Positions 1 to 6,991 of a stretch of DNA of 28,280 bases are shown here, one piece after another. A program made the translations under genes and the position numbers. Source of the DNA: a virus; IMG/VR virus record IMGVR_UViG_3300025876_000090, positions 1-28,280 of that record; one strand, written 5' to 3'. Under the pieces are notes generated by a model. That model had not been told where the DNA came from, searched no databases, and was given only the letters and a program-made list of their open reading frames with translations. How positions within the stretch are numbered: position 1 is the stretch's first letter; the number at the start of each line of letters is the position of its first letter.

Positions 1-1
1 T

Positions 2-370
2 GACGAGCGTAAGGCAATCGACAGCATTATGACCAACCTACGTAAGATAGTGCAGGAGACAGGCATCGGGTTGTTCTTAGTGTCACACCTGCGGAGGCCA
101 TCAGGACAGAAGGCTCACGAGGACGGTGGTAAGATTAGCTTAGGAGAGCTTAGAGGGTCAGCAGCTATTGCTCAACTGAGTGACATGGTGATTGGCTTAG
201 AACGTGACCAACAGCACATTGACCCTGACACACGGAACACTACGTGCGTAAGAGTCCTAAAGAATAGGTTTGTTGGACTTACAGGTGCTGCCTGCTACCT
301 TTATTACGATAAGGACTCAGGCCGTATGATTGAAACAGCCTGCCCCACTGAAGGTGACGCGGAGTTCTAA
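2..370 (+). CDS. T7 gp4-like replicative helicase-primase, C-terminal part (5' end outside window)
   Basis: The frame is open to the left edge, so only the last ~122 residues are present. The sequence lines up by eye with the end of the T7 gene 4 helicase domain: DERKAIDSIMTNL, LVSHLRRPSGQKAHEDGG, a GELRGSAAIAQLSD segment followed by IGLERDQQ (helicase motifs H3/H4), and KNRFVGLTG, which holds the arginine that in T7 acts in trans on the neighbouring subunit's nucleotide. In T7 this hexameric, dTTP-driven 5'-3' helicase works with the phage DNA polymerase at the fork. The N-terminal primase and Walker A are outside the window, so whether this protein also primes cannot be judged. Its TAA overlaps the ATG of the DNA polymerase gene (TAATG), which suggests coupled translation of two replisome partners. 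The family assignment is secure; the start is unknown. Confidence 0.93.
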   Translation, partial: DERKAIDSIMTNLRKIVQETGIGLFLVSHLRRPSGQKAHEDGGKISLGELRGSAAIAQLSDMVIGLERDQQHIDPDTRNTTCVRVLKNRFVGLTGAACYLYYDKDSGRMIETACPTEGDAEF

Positions 371-2100
371 TGAAGCAGATAGTCTTTGATATTGAAGCTA
401 ATGGCCTAAACCCTGATACGGTTTGGTGCATTATAGCCTACGAGAGAGAGGCTAAGGAGTACATTGAGTGGTCAGGGGATACCCTACCTAACTTCAAGGA
501 CTGGGTTAAGGAGCAGGACGAGCTAGAGGTTATCGGTCACAACATCATCGGCTACGACATACCAGTGTTGGAGAGACTATTAAAGGTAGACTTTAGTAAG
601 TGCAAAGTAACTGACACATTAGTTATGTCCAGACTAGCGGAACCATCGCGCTTAGGTGGTCATAGTTTGGAGAACTGGGGTCAGCTGCTACATCAACCGA
701 AAGGAGAACACAGTGATTGGCTTAATTTTTCGCAGGATATGGTGGAGTATTGTAAGCAAGATGTTAGGGTTAATGAATTGGTGTACCAGAGATTACTTCG
801 TGACCTTAATAGCTTTGGAACTGAAAGCGTTATGTTGGAAGGTCAGGTACAAAGGATTATTAGCAAGCAGATTGAGAACGGATGGCTTCTAAACCAGAGA
901 GCAGCCTTTAACCTGTTAGGAGAACTGAAGGAAAAGAAGTTCGACTTAGAGGATAAGGTACACGAGAAGTTCAAACCACTACCTACATTTATTAAAGAGA
1001 TAACACCCAAGGTTAAGAAGGACGGAACTTACTCAGTAGTAGGCTTAAAGTTCTTAGGTGACCAATGGGAGATAGCAGTAGCACCATTTAGCAGACTGGA
1101 TTATCCAGAGTTTAACTTAGGCTCACGTCAACAGATAGGACGTTACCTAAAGTACTTCGGATGGCAACCAGAGACTTTCACTGACAAAGGGCAGCCAATC
1201 GTTGACGAAGGCGTTCTTAGCAAGGTGAAGGGTATACCGGAAGCGGAGCTTATTGGTGAGTACCTGATGATACAGAAGCGTATCGCACAGGTGCAGAGTT
1301 GGTTGGACGCTGTTAAGGATGACGGTAGGGTACATGGTTACGTGAATGCCAACGGTGCTGTGACAGGACGTATGACACACTCAAGTCCAAACATGGGGCA
1401 GGTACCGGCAGGTTATTCGCCCTACGGTAAAGAGTGTCGTGCAGTATGGGTTGTACCGGAAGGTTACAAGTTGGTAGGTATGGACGCAAGCGGCTTAGAG
1501 TTACGTATGCTTGCACACTATATGAACGATAAGGACTACACTAATGAAATTCTCACGGGAGATATTCACACGGCAAACCAGTTGGCTGCAGGCCTTGACA
1601 CTCGAAGTCAAGCAAAGACTTTCATCTACGCTTTTCTGTACGGTGCAGGAGATGCGAAAATCGGAAGTATCGTCGGTGGAACTGCACGAGATGGTAGAAG
1701 ACTTAAAGCTAAGTTCCTCAAAAATACGCCTGCTCTTGGAGCATTACGAGAGAGAGTTGTTGTGGCTGCAGGAAGAGGCTTTGTTTTTGGACTCGATAGA
1801 AGGAAAGTTTCCATTCGTTCCGAACACGCGGCATTGAACTCACTCTTACAAAGCGCAGGTGCAATCATTATGAAAAAAGCACTGTGCATATTAGACGAGT
1901 ACGCTACCCTACATAAAATTGACTATAAGATAATAGGAAACATCCACGATGAAATCCAGACGGAGGTCGCAACAAAGGACGCAGAAAGGTTTGGCAGACT
2001 GGCAACGGCTAGCATTGAAGCCGCAGGCTTGCACTACGAACTTAACTGCCCTCTCGCAGGAGAGTATCAAATTGGCGACAACTGGTCAGAAACTCACTAA
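370..2100 (+). CDS. T7-type family A DNA polymerase with 3'-5' exonuclease
   Basis: Replicative DNA polymerase of 576 aa (T7 gp5 is 704). The exonuclease domain has DIEANGL with D7/E9 (Exo I), GHNIIGYD ending at D63 (Exo II) and YCKQD with Y127/D131 (Exo III), so proofreading residues are present. The polymerase domain has motif A MDASGLELR (D372), motif B RSQAKTFIYAFLYG (K416, Y420) and motif C HDE (526-528). The thumb insertion that binds host thioredoxin in T7 corresponds here to about residues 212-250 and looks shorter, and the segment after motif B is also shorter. Thioredoxin dependence is therefore uncertain. The ATG is chosen because it overlaps the preceding stop (TAATG) and places DIEANGL at the very N-terminus, as in T7. 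The gene lies between the helicase and the nuclease cluster. Confidence 0.97.
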   Translation: MKQIVFDIEANGLNPDTVWCIIAYEREAKEYIEWSGDTLPNFKDWVKEQDELEVIGHNIIGYDIPVLERLLKVDFSKCKVTDTLVMSRLAEPSRLGGHSLENWGQLLHQPKGEHSDWLNFSQDMVEYCKQDVRVNELVYQRLLRDLNSFGTESVMLEGQVQRIISKQIENGWLLNQRAAFNLLGELKEKKFDLEDKVHEKFKPLPTFIKEITPKVKKDGTYSVVGLKFLGDQWEIAVAPFSRLDYPEFNLGSRQQIGRYLKYFGWQPETFTDKGQPIVDEGVLSKVKGIPEAELIGEYLMIQKRIAQVQSWLDAVKDDGRVHGYVNANGAVTGRMTHSSPNMGQVPAGYSPYGKECRAVWVVPEGYKLVGMDASGLELRMLAHYMNDKDYTNEILTGDIHTANQLAAGLDTRSQAKTFIYAFLYGAGDAKIGSIVGGTARDGRRLKAKFLKNTPALGALRERVVVAAGRGFVFGLDRRKVSIRSEHAALNSLLQSAGAIIMKKALCILDEYATLHKIDYKIIGNIHDEIQTEVATKDAERFGRLATASIEAAGLHYELNCPLAGEYQIGDNWSETH

Positions 2101-2114
2101 TGAGGTAATAAACG

Positions 2115-2372
2115 ATGGCTTATAATAGACATTTAGAAGACAGAACACGAATGAGAGTAAACGGTAAGCAGATTAGAGTGGGCAATCCTGACCATCCTTA
2201 CCATGAGATGTACAAGCAGCATGGACTACAGGCAGTTATTATGGCCATGGGTTTAATTGATATTAAGCCAACGGAACCTGAGGAAGAAGAACAGTTCCGT
2301 GGGTGGATGAGTGTTGTGTTTGGCATAGCGCTTGTTAGTTTGATTATTGGACTGTCAGTAGGGAGTCAGTAA
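2115..2372 (+). CDS. Small protein with C-terminal transmembrane segment
   Basis: Unrecognised 85-aa protein. The N-terminal ~55 residues are polar, rich in His, Tyr and Arg (RVGNPDHPYHEMYKQHG), followed by an acidic stretch EPEEEE. A single hydrophobic helix close to the C-terminus (about residues 64-82, WMSVVFGIALVSLIIGL) suggests a membrane anchor with most of the protein on one side. There is no signal-peptide character. A GAGGT ribosome site lies about 8 bases before the ATG. The stop overlaps the next gene's ATG (TAATG). Its place between DNA polymerase and nucleases would fit membrane attachment of the replication machinery or a host-takeover role, but nothing in the sequence proves either. 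Confidence 0.75.
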   Translation: MAYNRHLEDRTRMRVNGKQIRVGNPDHPYHEMYKQHGLQAVIMAMGLIDIKPTEPEEEEQFRGWMSVVFGIALVSLIIGLSVGSQ

Positions 2373-2788
2373 TGAAGCCTGCCAAAGCTGATAGGAAGAA
2401 GTTTGACATTGACTTAGCATACGGGGAAGTAAGGGAAGATAAGATTGCCGAGATGATGACCAACAAGAAGATAGAAGTTAAGTCAGAGAAGGATATGTGG
2501 CAGAAGACGGGTAACATCTGCATTGAGTACCAGTCGTGGGGTAAGCCTTCAGGCATTGAAGCTACTGAATCTGACTACTGGTTCCACAACCTGTGCGTAG
2601 GGGAAGAGGAATACTGCACCTTAGTCTTTGACACAACGGTGTTGAGGAAGATTATTGCAGCTAACAAGTTCCGCTCAGTGTCAGGTGGTGATAACAACGC
2701 AAGCAGGATGCACCTGATTCCATTAAAGAAGCTGTTTGATATGAATGTGATACAGGCGTTCAAGGACTTAGACAATGAAAACGACTGA
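2372..2788 (+). CDS. Putative PD-(D/E)XK-fold nuclease or resolvase-like protein
   Basis: 138-aa protein. Acidic residues early in the protein (FDIDLAYGEVRED, D14 and E19-D23) precede a strand carrying KIEVKSE (E35-x-K37), which looks like the D...ExK core of the PD-(D/E)XK nuclease fold. The following TGNICIEY...KPSGIEATESDYW resembles a conserved phage family with the same core. The predicted role is cutting or resolving DNA, but no substrate can be assigned. It is followed by two more nucleases of the same broad fold, which supports a role in recombination, branch processing or host DNA breakdown. The start follows a GGGAG site and overlaps the previous stop (TAATG); the end overlaps the next gene by 14 bases. 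The nuclease call rests on motif pattern alone. Confidence 0.6.
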   Translation: MKPAKADRKKFDIDLAYGEVREDKIAEMMTNKKIEVKSEKDMWQKTGNICIEYQSWGKPSGIEATESDYWFHNLCVGEEEYCTLVFDTTVLRKIIAANKFRSVSGGDNNASRMHLIPLKKLFDMNVIQAFKDLDNEND

Positions 2789-3641
2789 TACAGTAGTAGC
2801 AGACATCTACCGGATGATGGAGACTAAGGACGCTGACCCTAACGTAGATGTAGAGGCAGAGATTGAGAAGTTCGGTGAAGGTGTTAAGGAGCTAATGCGT
2901 ACTGAGTTCGGCAGGGAGAAGCGACAAGACAAACGGACGCTTAGGTTGTCTAACATTGGACGCACTGACCGATACCTTTGGAATGTAGTAGCAGGTACAG
3001 AGAAGGAAGAGATTGAGCCACACACGTACGTTAAGTTTATGTATGGACATCTAGTTGAAGAGATGCTGTTATTCTTAACACGTATGTCGGGACACACAGT
3101 CACAGATGAGCAGAAGAAGTGCGAAGTGAACGGCATTCGAGGCTCTATGGACTGTAAGATAGACGGAGTAGTTACGGACGTTAAGTCAGCCAGTGCCTTC
3201 GGCTTTAAGAAGTTTAAGGAAGGTAAGCTGCTACATGACGACCCCTTCGGTTACGTTGACCAGATTAAAGCCTACGCTCACTCAGAGGGAGAGACGGAGA
3301 TTGGTTGGCTTGCCATGGACAAAACTAACGGACACCTTACGTTCCTGAAGTACGACATGGCTGACCCTAAGGTTAAAGCTGCTATGGACTTCGACGGTAC
3401 GATAACTGAAAGAGTTGACCACCTGAAGGAGATGGTAAAAAAGCCAGAGCCTGACTACTACTGTCATCAACCTAAGCCAGATGGTAAGTCAGGTAACTTG
3501 GAACTAGCAATCGGCTGCTCCTACTGCCAATACAAAAAGCACTGTTATCCAGAGCTAAGATTGTTTAACTACTCCTACAAGCCTAAGTACTTGTGTAAGG
3601 TAGTTAAGGAACCAAACGTACAGGAGCTGAAAATCAAATGA
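2775..3641 (+). CDS. RecB/Cas4-like PD-(D/E)XK exonuclease
   Basis: 288-aa protein likely to act as a DNA exonuclease in the position where T7-like phages carry their gp6 5'-3' exonuclease. The RecB-family core is visible: GHLVEE near 91-96, GSMDCKIDG with D126, TDVKSAS with D135-x-K137, and the downstream Q163-IKAY-167 element (QxxxY). Four cysteines cluster at the C-terminal end (C230, C248, C251, C257), as in Cas4/AddB-type enzymes where Cys residues hold an iron-sulfur cluster. Here all four lie after the nuclease core, so a metal or Fe-S site is inferred, not shown. A likely role is primer removal, end resection for recombination, or host DNA degradation. The ATG has AAGGA upstream; the stop overlaps the next ATG (ATGA). 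Confidence 0.85.
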   Translation: MKTTDTVVADIYRMMETKDADPNVDVEAEIEKFGEGVKELMRTEFGREKRQDKRTLRLSNIGRTDRYLWNVVAGTEKEEIEPHTYVKFMYGHLVEEMLLFLTRMSGHTVTDEQKKCEVNGIRGSMDCKIDGVVTDVKSASAFGFKKFKEGKLLHDDPFGYVDQIKAYAHSEGETEIGWLAMDKTNGHLTFLKYDMADPKVKAAMDFDGTITERVDHLKEMVKKPEPDYYCHQPKPDGKSGNLELAIGCSYCQYKKHCYPELRLFNYSYKPKYLCKVVKEPNVQELKIK

Positions 3642-4015
3642 GTAAGTTAAAATTCAGGTCAGGCTTAGAGTCAGCGATACATGAGAAGTTAAACGATACC
3701 TTTCTTTACGAACCATACAGGCTTCCCTACACCATACACAGGAAGTACGTACCGGACTTTGTACACGAAGAGAAGGCAATACTAATCGAGGCTAAGGGAT
3801 ACTTCAGGGTAGGCGACACACAAAAGTACACCGCCATCCGAGACTCAATGCCAGAATGGGAGTTAGTGTTTGTCCTCTCCGACCCTACCAAGAAGGTACG
3901 TAAGGGAAGCAAGCTAACAATGGGACAGTGGTGCGAGAAGCAAGGCTTTAAGTGCTACACTGTTAAGACAATAGATAAGTTAATAGAGTATGTGGGAGCT
4001 AAAGATGTCGTTTGA
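3638..4015 (+). CDS. T7 endonuclease I-like Holliday junction resolvase
   Basis: 125-aa homologue of T7 gp3 (149 aa). FRSGLE with E11, VPDF with D40, and IEAKG with E51-x-K53 match the catalytic E20, D55, E65 and K67 of T7 endonuclease I in order and spacing. The region KKVRKGSKLTMGQWCEKQGFK matches the T7 KLYKGSPTSYGEFCEKHGIK segment. The T7 enzyme is an intertwined dimer that cuts four-way and branched DNA, which clears replication and recombination intermediates before packaging and helps break host DNA. The gene is joined to the exonuclease by an ATGA overlap and its 3' end contains the ribosome site of the next small ORF. The N-terminus is about 13 residues shorter than in T7, which does not affect the catalytic core. 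Confidence 0.95.
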   Translation: MSKLKFRSGLESAIHEKLNDTFLYEPYRLPYTIHRKYVPDFVHEEKAILIEAKGYFRVGDTQKYTAIRDSMPEWELVFVLSDPTKKVRKGSKLTMGQWCEKQGFKCYTVKTIDKLIEYVGAKDVV

Positions 4016-4154
4016 AGAATACAAGGAAGCGTTCCTACGTGACCACGACGAGATAATGATACTGGAAGTGCTAGAGATTAACGGTGAGGAACTGTTGGAA
4101 GCATTTGAAGATAGACTGATTAGACACAGAGAGGTACTTGGCGATGAGTATTAA
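4005..4154 (+). CDS. Small acidic ORF, 49 aa
   Basis: Short ORF beginning MSFEEYKEAF and ending HREVLGDEY. It starts 11 bases inside the endonuclease gene after a good GGGAG site (3993-3997, 7 bases before the ATG) and overlaps the next gene's likely ATG at 4144. The product is mostly helical and acidic, with the pattern ILEVLEINGEELLEAFEDRL typical of a small soluble helical protein. No function is recognised. The tight overlaps on both sides and the clear ribosome site support it as a real gene filling what would otherwise be a 130-base gap in a very compact operon. Confidence 0.72.
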   Translation: MSFEEYKEAFLRDHDEIMILEVLEINGEELLEAFEDRLIRHREVLGDEY

Positions 4155-4482
4155 TGAAGCAACACCAGAGATGTGGAACAAACTACAGGAAAACTACAAA
4201 GCCATGGTAACCGAAGAACTAAAGGATGACAACAGGAAAGAATACTTAGAGTATCCGTCAGTCGATGACCCCGACCCTGTGAATAACCCACAACACTACA
4301 ACACTGGTAACATTGAATGTATCGAAGCTATCCAAGAGTCTATGTCACCGGAAGCGTTCAAAGGATACCTAAAGGGCAACACCATGAAGTACCTGTGGCG
4401 CTACGACTACAAAGGTAAAGCCTCAGAGGACTTAGAGAAAGCAGGTTGGTATTTGAACAAACTTATTAAGGAGGTGTCGTAA
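4144..4482 (+). CDS. DUF3310 protein (T7-like phage family)
   Basis: 112-aa protein carrying the DUF3310 signature NNPQHYNTGNIECIEAIQES, then AFKGYLKGNTMKYLWRYDYKGK and EDLEKAGWYLNKLI. The N-terminal ~40 residues are a variable polar tail. This domain is widespread in T7-like and other phages and is annotated as a SaV-like or nucleotide-kinase-like protein of uncertain function; a link to nucleotide metabolism would fit the nearby ribonucleotide reductase but is inference. A TTG six bases upstream (4138) would add two residues, but AGAGG sits about 9 bases before the ATG at 4144 and only 3 before the TTG, so ATG is preferred. The stop overlaps the next ATG (TAATG). Confidence 0.85.
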   Translation: MSINEATPEMWNKLQENYKAMVTEELKDDNRKEYLEYPSVDDPDPVNNPQHYNTGNIECIEAIQESMSPEAFKGYLKGNTMKYLWRYDYKGKASEDLEKAGWYLNKLIKEVS

Positions 4483-4631
4483 TGGCTATTGGGCAGACAC
4501 ACGGTGGTAAGGGTTCAGCAGTACGCCCTACTGACAAGAAGAAGTTTGAGAACAACTTCGATGCTATCTTCGGTAAGAAGAATAAAGACAAACAAGATAA
4601 GGAGAAGAAACAAGATGCTGTCAAAAAATAA
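4482..4631 (+). CDS. Small lysine-rich conserved-type ORF, 49 aa
   Basis: Begins MAIGQTHGGKGSAVRPTDKKKFENNFDAIFGKK and ends in a run of Lys/Asp/Gln. The N-terminal pattern resembles a small protein I associate with T7-like podoviruses; its function is not known to me. It starts at the TAATG junction with the DUF3310 gene, and GGAGG (4470-4474) lies just upstream at a good distance. Its last codons (EKKQD) also form the ribosome site for the next gene. A longer overlapping frame from 4489 reads through the same DNA, but its first part lacks a convincing start; the real gene in that frame begins at 4615. Confidence 0.75.
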   Translation: MAIGQTHGGKGSAVRPTDKKKFENNFDAIFGKKNKDKQDKEKKQDAVKK

Positions 4632-4809
4632 TAAGATACGGCTAAAGGCGTTAGGTCTGTTCCTTGTCTCTCCTATCTATGTACCAATTGTCGTATGTTG
4701 GGAATATAGGAAAGACATTATAGACTTCTATGAAGACTGTTGGAAAATAGCTACAAACACACATAACGCATTGGAGAAGAAACAAGATGACACCACAAAG
4801 ACCAGTTAG
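4615..4809 (+). CDS. Small single-pass membrane protein, 64 aa
   Basis: Starts MLSKNNKIRLKALGLF. A positively charged N-terminus (KNNKIRLK) is followed by one hydrophobic segment (about residues 11-28, LKALGLFLVSPIYVPIVV) and a polar, charged C-terminal half. By the positive-inside rule this suggests N-in orientation with an exposed C-terminus. No family is recognised. AGGAG at 4600-4604 lies 10 bases before the ATG, inside the end of the preceding gene. The same frame is open from 4489, but the internal ATG is preferred because of this site and because the upstream part is Arg-rich shadow of the neighbouring gene. A role in lysis control, exclusion or membrane anchoring is possible but not supported directly. 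Confidence 0.68.
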   Translation: MLSKNNKIRLKALGLFLVSPIYVPIVVCWEYRKDIIDFYEDCWKIATNTHNALEKKQDDTTKTS

Positions 4810-4975
4810 GTACGAGTTCATCGCTCACCCTTATGATTGTGAGTTAGGTGCTTCTCCAAACACTACACTTAGTTTAGTCATACACGACAAAGACCTTTCA
4901 CTGTCAGACATGTACGAACAGTTTGAATATTTTTTAAAGGCCGCAGGCTATCACCCAAGAACGGAAGAAGAATAA
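4787..4975 (+). CDS. Small hypothetical protein, 62 aa
   Basis: Soluble-looking protein starting MTPQRPVRYEFIAHPYDCEL and ending with acidic residues. It contains alternating hydrophobic residues (YEFIAHP, TTLSLVIHD) consistent with a short sheet followed by a helix (LSDMYEQFEYFLKAAGY). No family is recognised. It overlaps the membrane-protein gene by 23 bases and its stop overlaps the nrdJ ATG (TAATG). Its initiation region is the same 17 bases as that of the preceding gene. Being coupled to nrdJ it may assist nucleotide metabolism, but that is only positional inference. Confidence 0.72.
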   Translation: MTPQRPVRYEFIAHPYDCELGASPNTTLSLVIHDKDLSLSDMYEQFEYFLKAAGYHPRTEEE

Positions 4976-6855
4976 TGGATAAGTACCAACAGTTTATACA
5001 CAAGTCACGTTACGCACGTTGGATGAAGGAAGAAGGTCGTCGTGAGACTTGGGAGGAGACAGTACAACGATATGTCGATTTTTGGACAGAACGTGGACAG
5101 ATTGACAGCAAAGTGGCCAAGAAACTGTACAACTCTATCCTTAACCTAGAAGTCATGCCGTCAATGCGCTGCCTTATGACTGCCGGTGTAGCCTTAGACA
5201 AGGACAACGTAGCAGGCTTTAACTGTAGTTACCTAGCCATTGACTCACCACGTAGCTTTGACGAGCTTATGTACGTGCTTATGTGCGGTACAGGTGTAGG
5301 GTTCAGTGTTGAACGTAACTTCATTACCAAGCTACCAGTAGTCGCAGAGTCCTTCCACAAGACTGACAGTGTGATTGTAGTAGGTGACAGTAAGGTAGGG
5401 TGGGCATCAGCGTTCCGTGAGCTTATCGCTATGCTATACGCAGGTAAGATACCTAAGTGGGATATGTCCGGTGTACGACCCGCAGGTGCAAGACTAGAGA
5501 CATTCGGTGGCAGAGCATCAGGGGCGCAACCCTTGGATGACTTGTTCCACTTCTGTGTTGATGTCTTCCGTAAGGCAGAGGGACGCAAGCTGACATCCAT
5601 TGAGTGCCACGATGTAGTATGTAAGGTAGCTGACATTGTAGTCGTAGGTGGCGTTAGACGCTCAGCACTAATCAGCCTCTCCAACTTGTCAGACGGACGG
5701 ATGGCTAAGGCTAAGTCAGGTGCATGGTGGGAGAACGACGGACACCGTAGACTGGCTAACAACAGCGTAGCGTACACAGAGAAGCCAGACTTCCAAGCGT
5801 TCCTCAATGAGATGCAGACACTATATGAGTCTAAGTCAGGTGAGCGTGGTTTGTTTAGTCGTGTAGCAGCTCAGAAGATTGCAGCTAGGAATGGCCGTCG
5901 TGACCCTAATCAGGACTTCGGTACTAACCCTTGCTCAGAGATTATCCTACGGAGCAATCAGTTCTGTAACTTGTCAGAGATAGTGGTACGAGAGGACGAT
6001 ACGGAAGAGACGTTGAAAGCTAAGGCAGAAGTAGCAGCCATCATCGGCACACTACAGGCTACCTTGACTGACTTCAGATACTTACGTAACATCTGGAAGA
6101 AGAACACAGAGGAAGAGGCATTGCTAGGCGTGAGCATGACAGGTATCATGGACAACAAACTGTTAAGCACACCTAACTCACCGCATTGTGAAGTAGTGTT
6201 GGAGGCTGTACGAGATGTCGCTATTGCAACGAATAAGAAGTGGGCAAAGAAACTGGGTATCAATCAGTCTACTGCCGTTACTGCTGTTAAGCCGAGCGGT
6301 ACTGTTTCTCAGCTTGTCGATAGTGCTAGCGGCATCCATCCTCGCTTCTCTAAGCATTACATTAGACGTGTACGTTCGGACAAGAAAGACCCCTTAGCAG
6401 TCTTTATGAAGACAGCAGGGTTCCCTGTAGAGGACGATGTGATGTCTGAGTCTTCGTCAGTGTTTAGTTTCCCTGTCAAAGCACCATCGAGCAGTGTGAC
6501 AGTCAGTGACGTAGGTGCAATGCATCAGCTAGAACTTTGGAAGATGTACCAGAATCATTGGTGTGAGCATAAGCCAAGTATCACAGTGTACTATACTGAT
6601 AGCGAGTTCCTTCAGGTAGCACAGTGGATATGGGATAACTTTGACTTGTGTAGTGGGATTAGTTTGTTGCCAGTAAGTGAACATACGTATCAACAAGCTC
6701 CTTATGAGGACATCAGTGCTGAGGAATATGATAAACTACTAGCATCAATGCCTAAAGATATTAATTGGAATGACCTGCAATACTTTGAGCAGGAAGATAA
6801 CACCACCGGCTCACAGGAACTAGCGTGTACCGGAGGTGCTTGTGAAATAGTTTAA
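4975..6855 (+). CDS. nrdJ: Class II (adenosylcobalamin-dependent) ribonucleoside-triphosphate reductase
   Basis: 626-aa monomeric class II enzyme of the Lactobacillus leichmannii RTPR type. It reduces ribonucleotides to deoxyribonucleotides using coenzyme B12, with no second subunit and no oxygen need. The redox pair is C84 (FNCSYL) and C331 (QFCNLSE). The active site is NPCSEI, with the thiyl cysteine C320 flanked by N318 and E322. The C-terminus has CTGGAC (C618, C623) with the four-residue spacing of the leichmannii pair that re-reduces the active site. It is somewhat shorter than the ~740-aa bacterial enzyme. No separate NrdB or NrdG is present, as expected. It ends the + strand operon, just before the terminator. 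It implies a host that makes or imports cobalamin. All key residues are intact. Confidence 0.96.
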   Translation: MDKYQQFIHKSRYARWMKEEGRRETWEETVQRYVDFWTERGQIDSKVAKKLYNSILNLEVMPSMRCLMTAGVALDKDNVAGFNCSYLAIDSPRSFDELMYVLMCGTGVGFSVERNFITKLPVVAESFHKTDSVIVVGDSKVGWASAFRELIAMLYAGKIPKWDMSGVRPAGARLETFGGRASGAQPLDDLFHFCVDVFRKAEGRKLTSIECHDVVCKVADIVVVGGVRRSALISLSNLSDGRMAKAKSGAWWENDGHRRLANNSVAYTEKPDFQAFLNEMQTLYESKSGERGLFSRVAAQKIAARNGRRDPNQDFGTNPCSEIILRSNQFCNLSEIVVREDDTEETLKAKAEVAAIIGTLQATLTDFRYLRNIWKKNTEEEALLGVSMTGIMDNKLLSTPNSPHCEVVLEAVRDVAIATNKKWAKKLGINQSTAVTAVKPSGTVSQLVDSASGIHPRFSKHYIRRVRSDKKDPLAVFMKTAGFPVEDDVMSESSSVFSFPVKAPSSSVTVSDVGAMHQLELWKMYQNHWCEHKPSITVYYTDSEFLQVAQWIWDNFDLCSGISLLPVSEHTYQQAPYEDISAEEYDKLLASMPKDINWNDLQYFEQEDNTTGSQELACTGGACEIV

Positions 6856-6916
6856 GAAAGTGCTGATATGCGGTGTTGTACTACCTAAACAGGCACAAAG
6901 TTAAACCAAAGGTGTA

Positions 6917-6963
6917 AAAAGTGTAGTAAATGAGCATTTATTGGTACGTAAAAGTGTAGTAAA
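6917..6963 (+). repeat. 14-bp direct repeat between the two convergent operons
   Basis: AAAAGTGTAGTAAA occurs at 6917-6930 and again at 6950-6963, 33 bases apart, in the non-coding gap after nrdJ. The second copy abuts the terminator hairpin. The rest of the gap (6856-6916) shows no ORF or strong motif. The repeat may be a protein-binding or replication-related site, or a relic of duplication. No function is assigned. Confidence 0.6.
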
Positions 6964-6966
6964 CTT

Positions 6967-6991
6967 GGGGGTCATTGCGACCCCCTTTTTT
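6967..6991 (+). terminator. Strong intrinsic terminator at the end of the replication operon
   Basis: Perfect 7-bp stem GGGGGTC (6967-6973) / GACCCCC (6979-6985), loop ATTGC, followed by six T (6986-6991). It lies about 110 bases after the nrdJ stop. On the opposite strand the hairpin sits 14 bases past the stop of the 974-aa gene but is followed by AAGTTT rather than a clean U-run, so it should be weaker for the late operon. An outer inverted repeat ACGTAAAA (6946-6953) / TTTTACGT (6988-6995) encloses it. Confidence 0.93.

Noticed and set aside
4489-4614. Longer version of the small membrane protein starting at 4489
   Set aside because: This upstream part overlaps the 49-aa gene that has the better start, is Arg-rich and lacks a ribosome site; ATG 4615 with AGGAG is preferred.
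5229-5807. 192-aa open frame on the - strand
   Set aside because: Antisense to the catalytic part of nrdJ, whose residues are all intact; no domain and no ribosome site.
6917-6963. Phage attachment site (attP) at the 14-bp repeat
   Set aside because: No integrase, excisionase or repressor is seen, and the repeat does not resemble a tRNA end; a lytic lifestyle is more likely.
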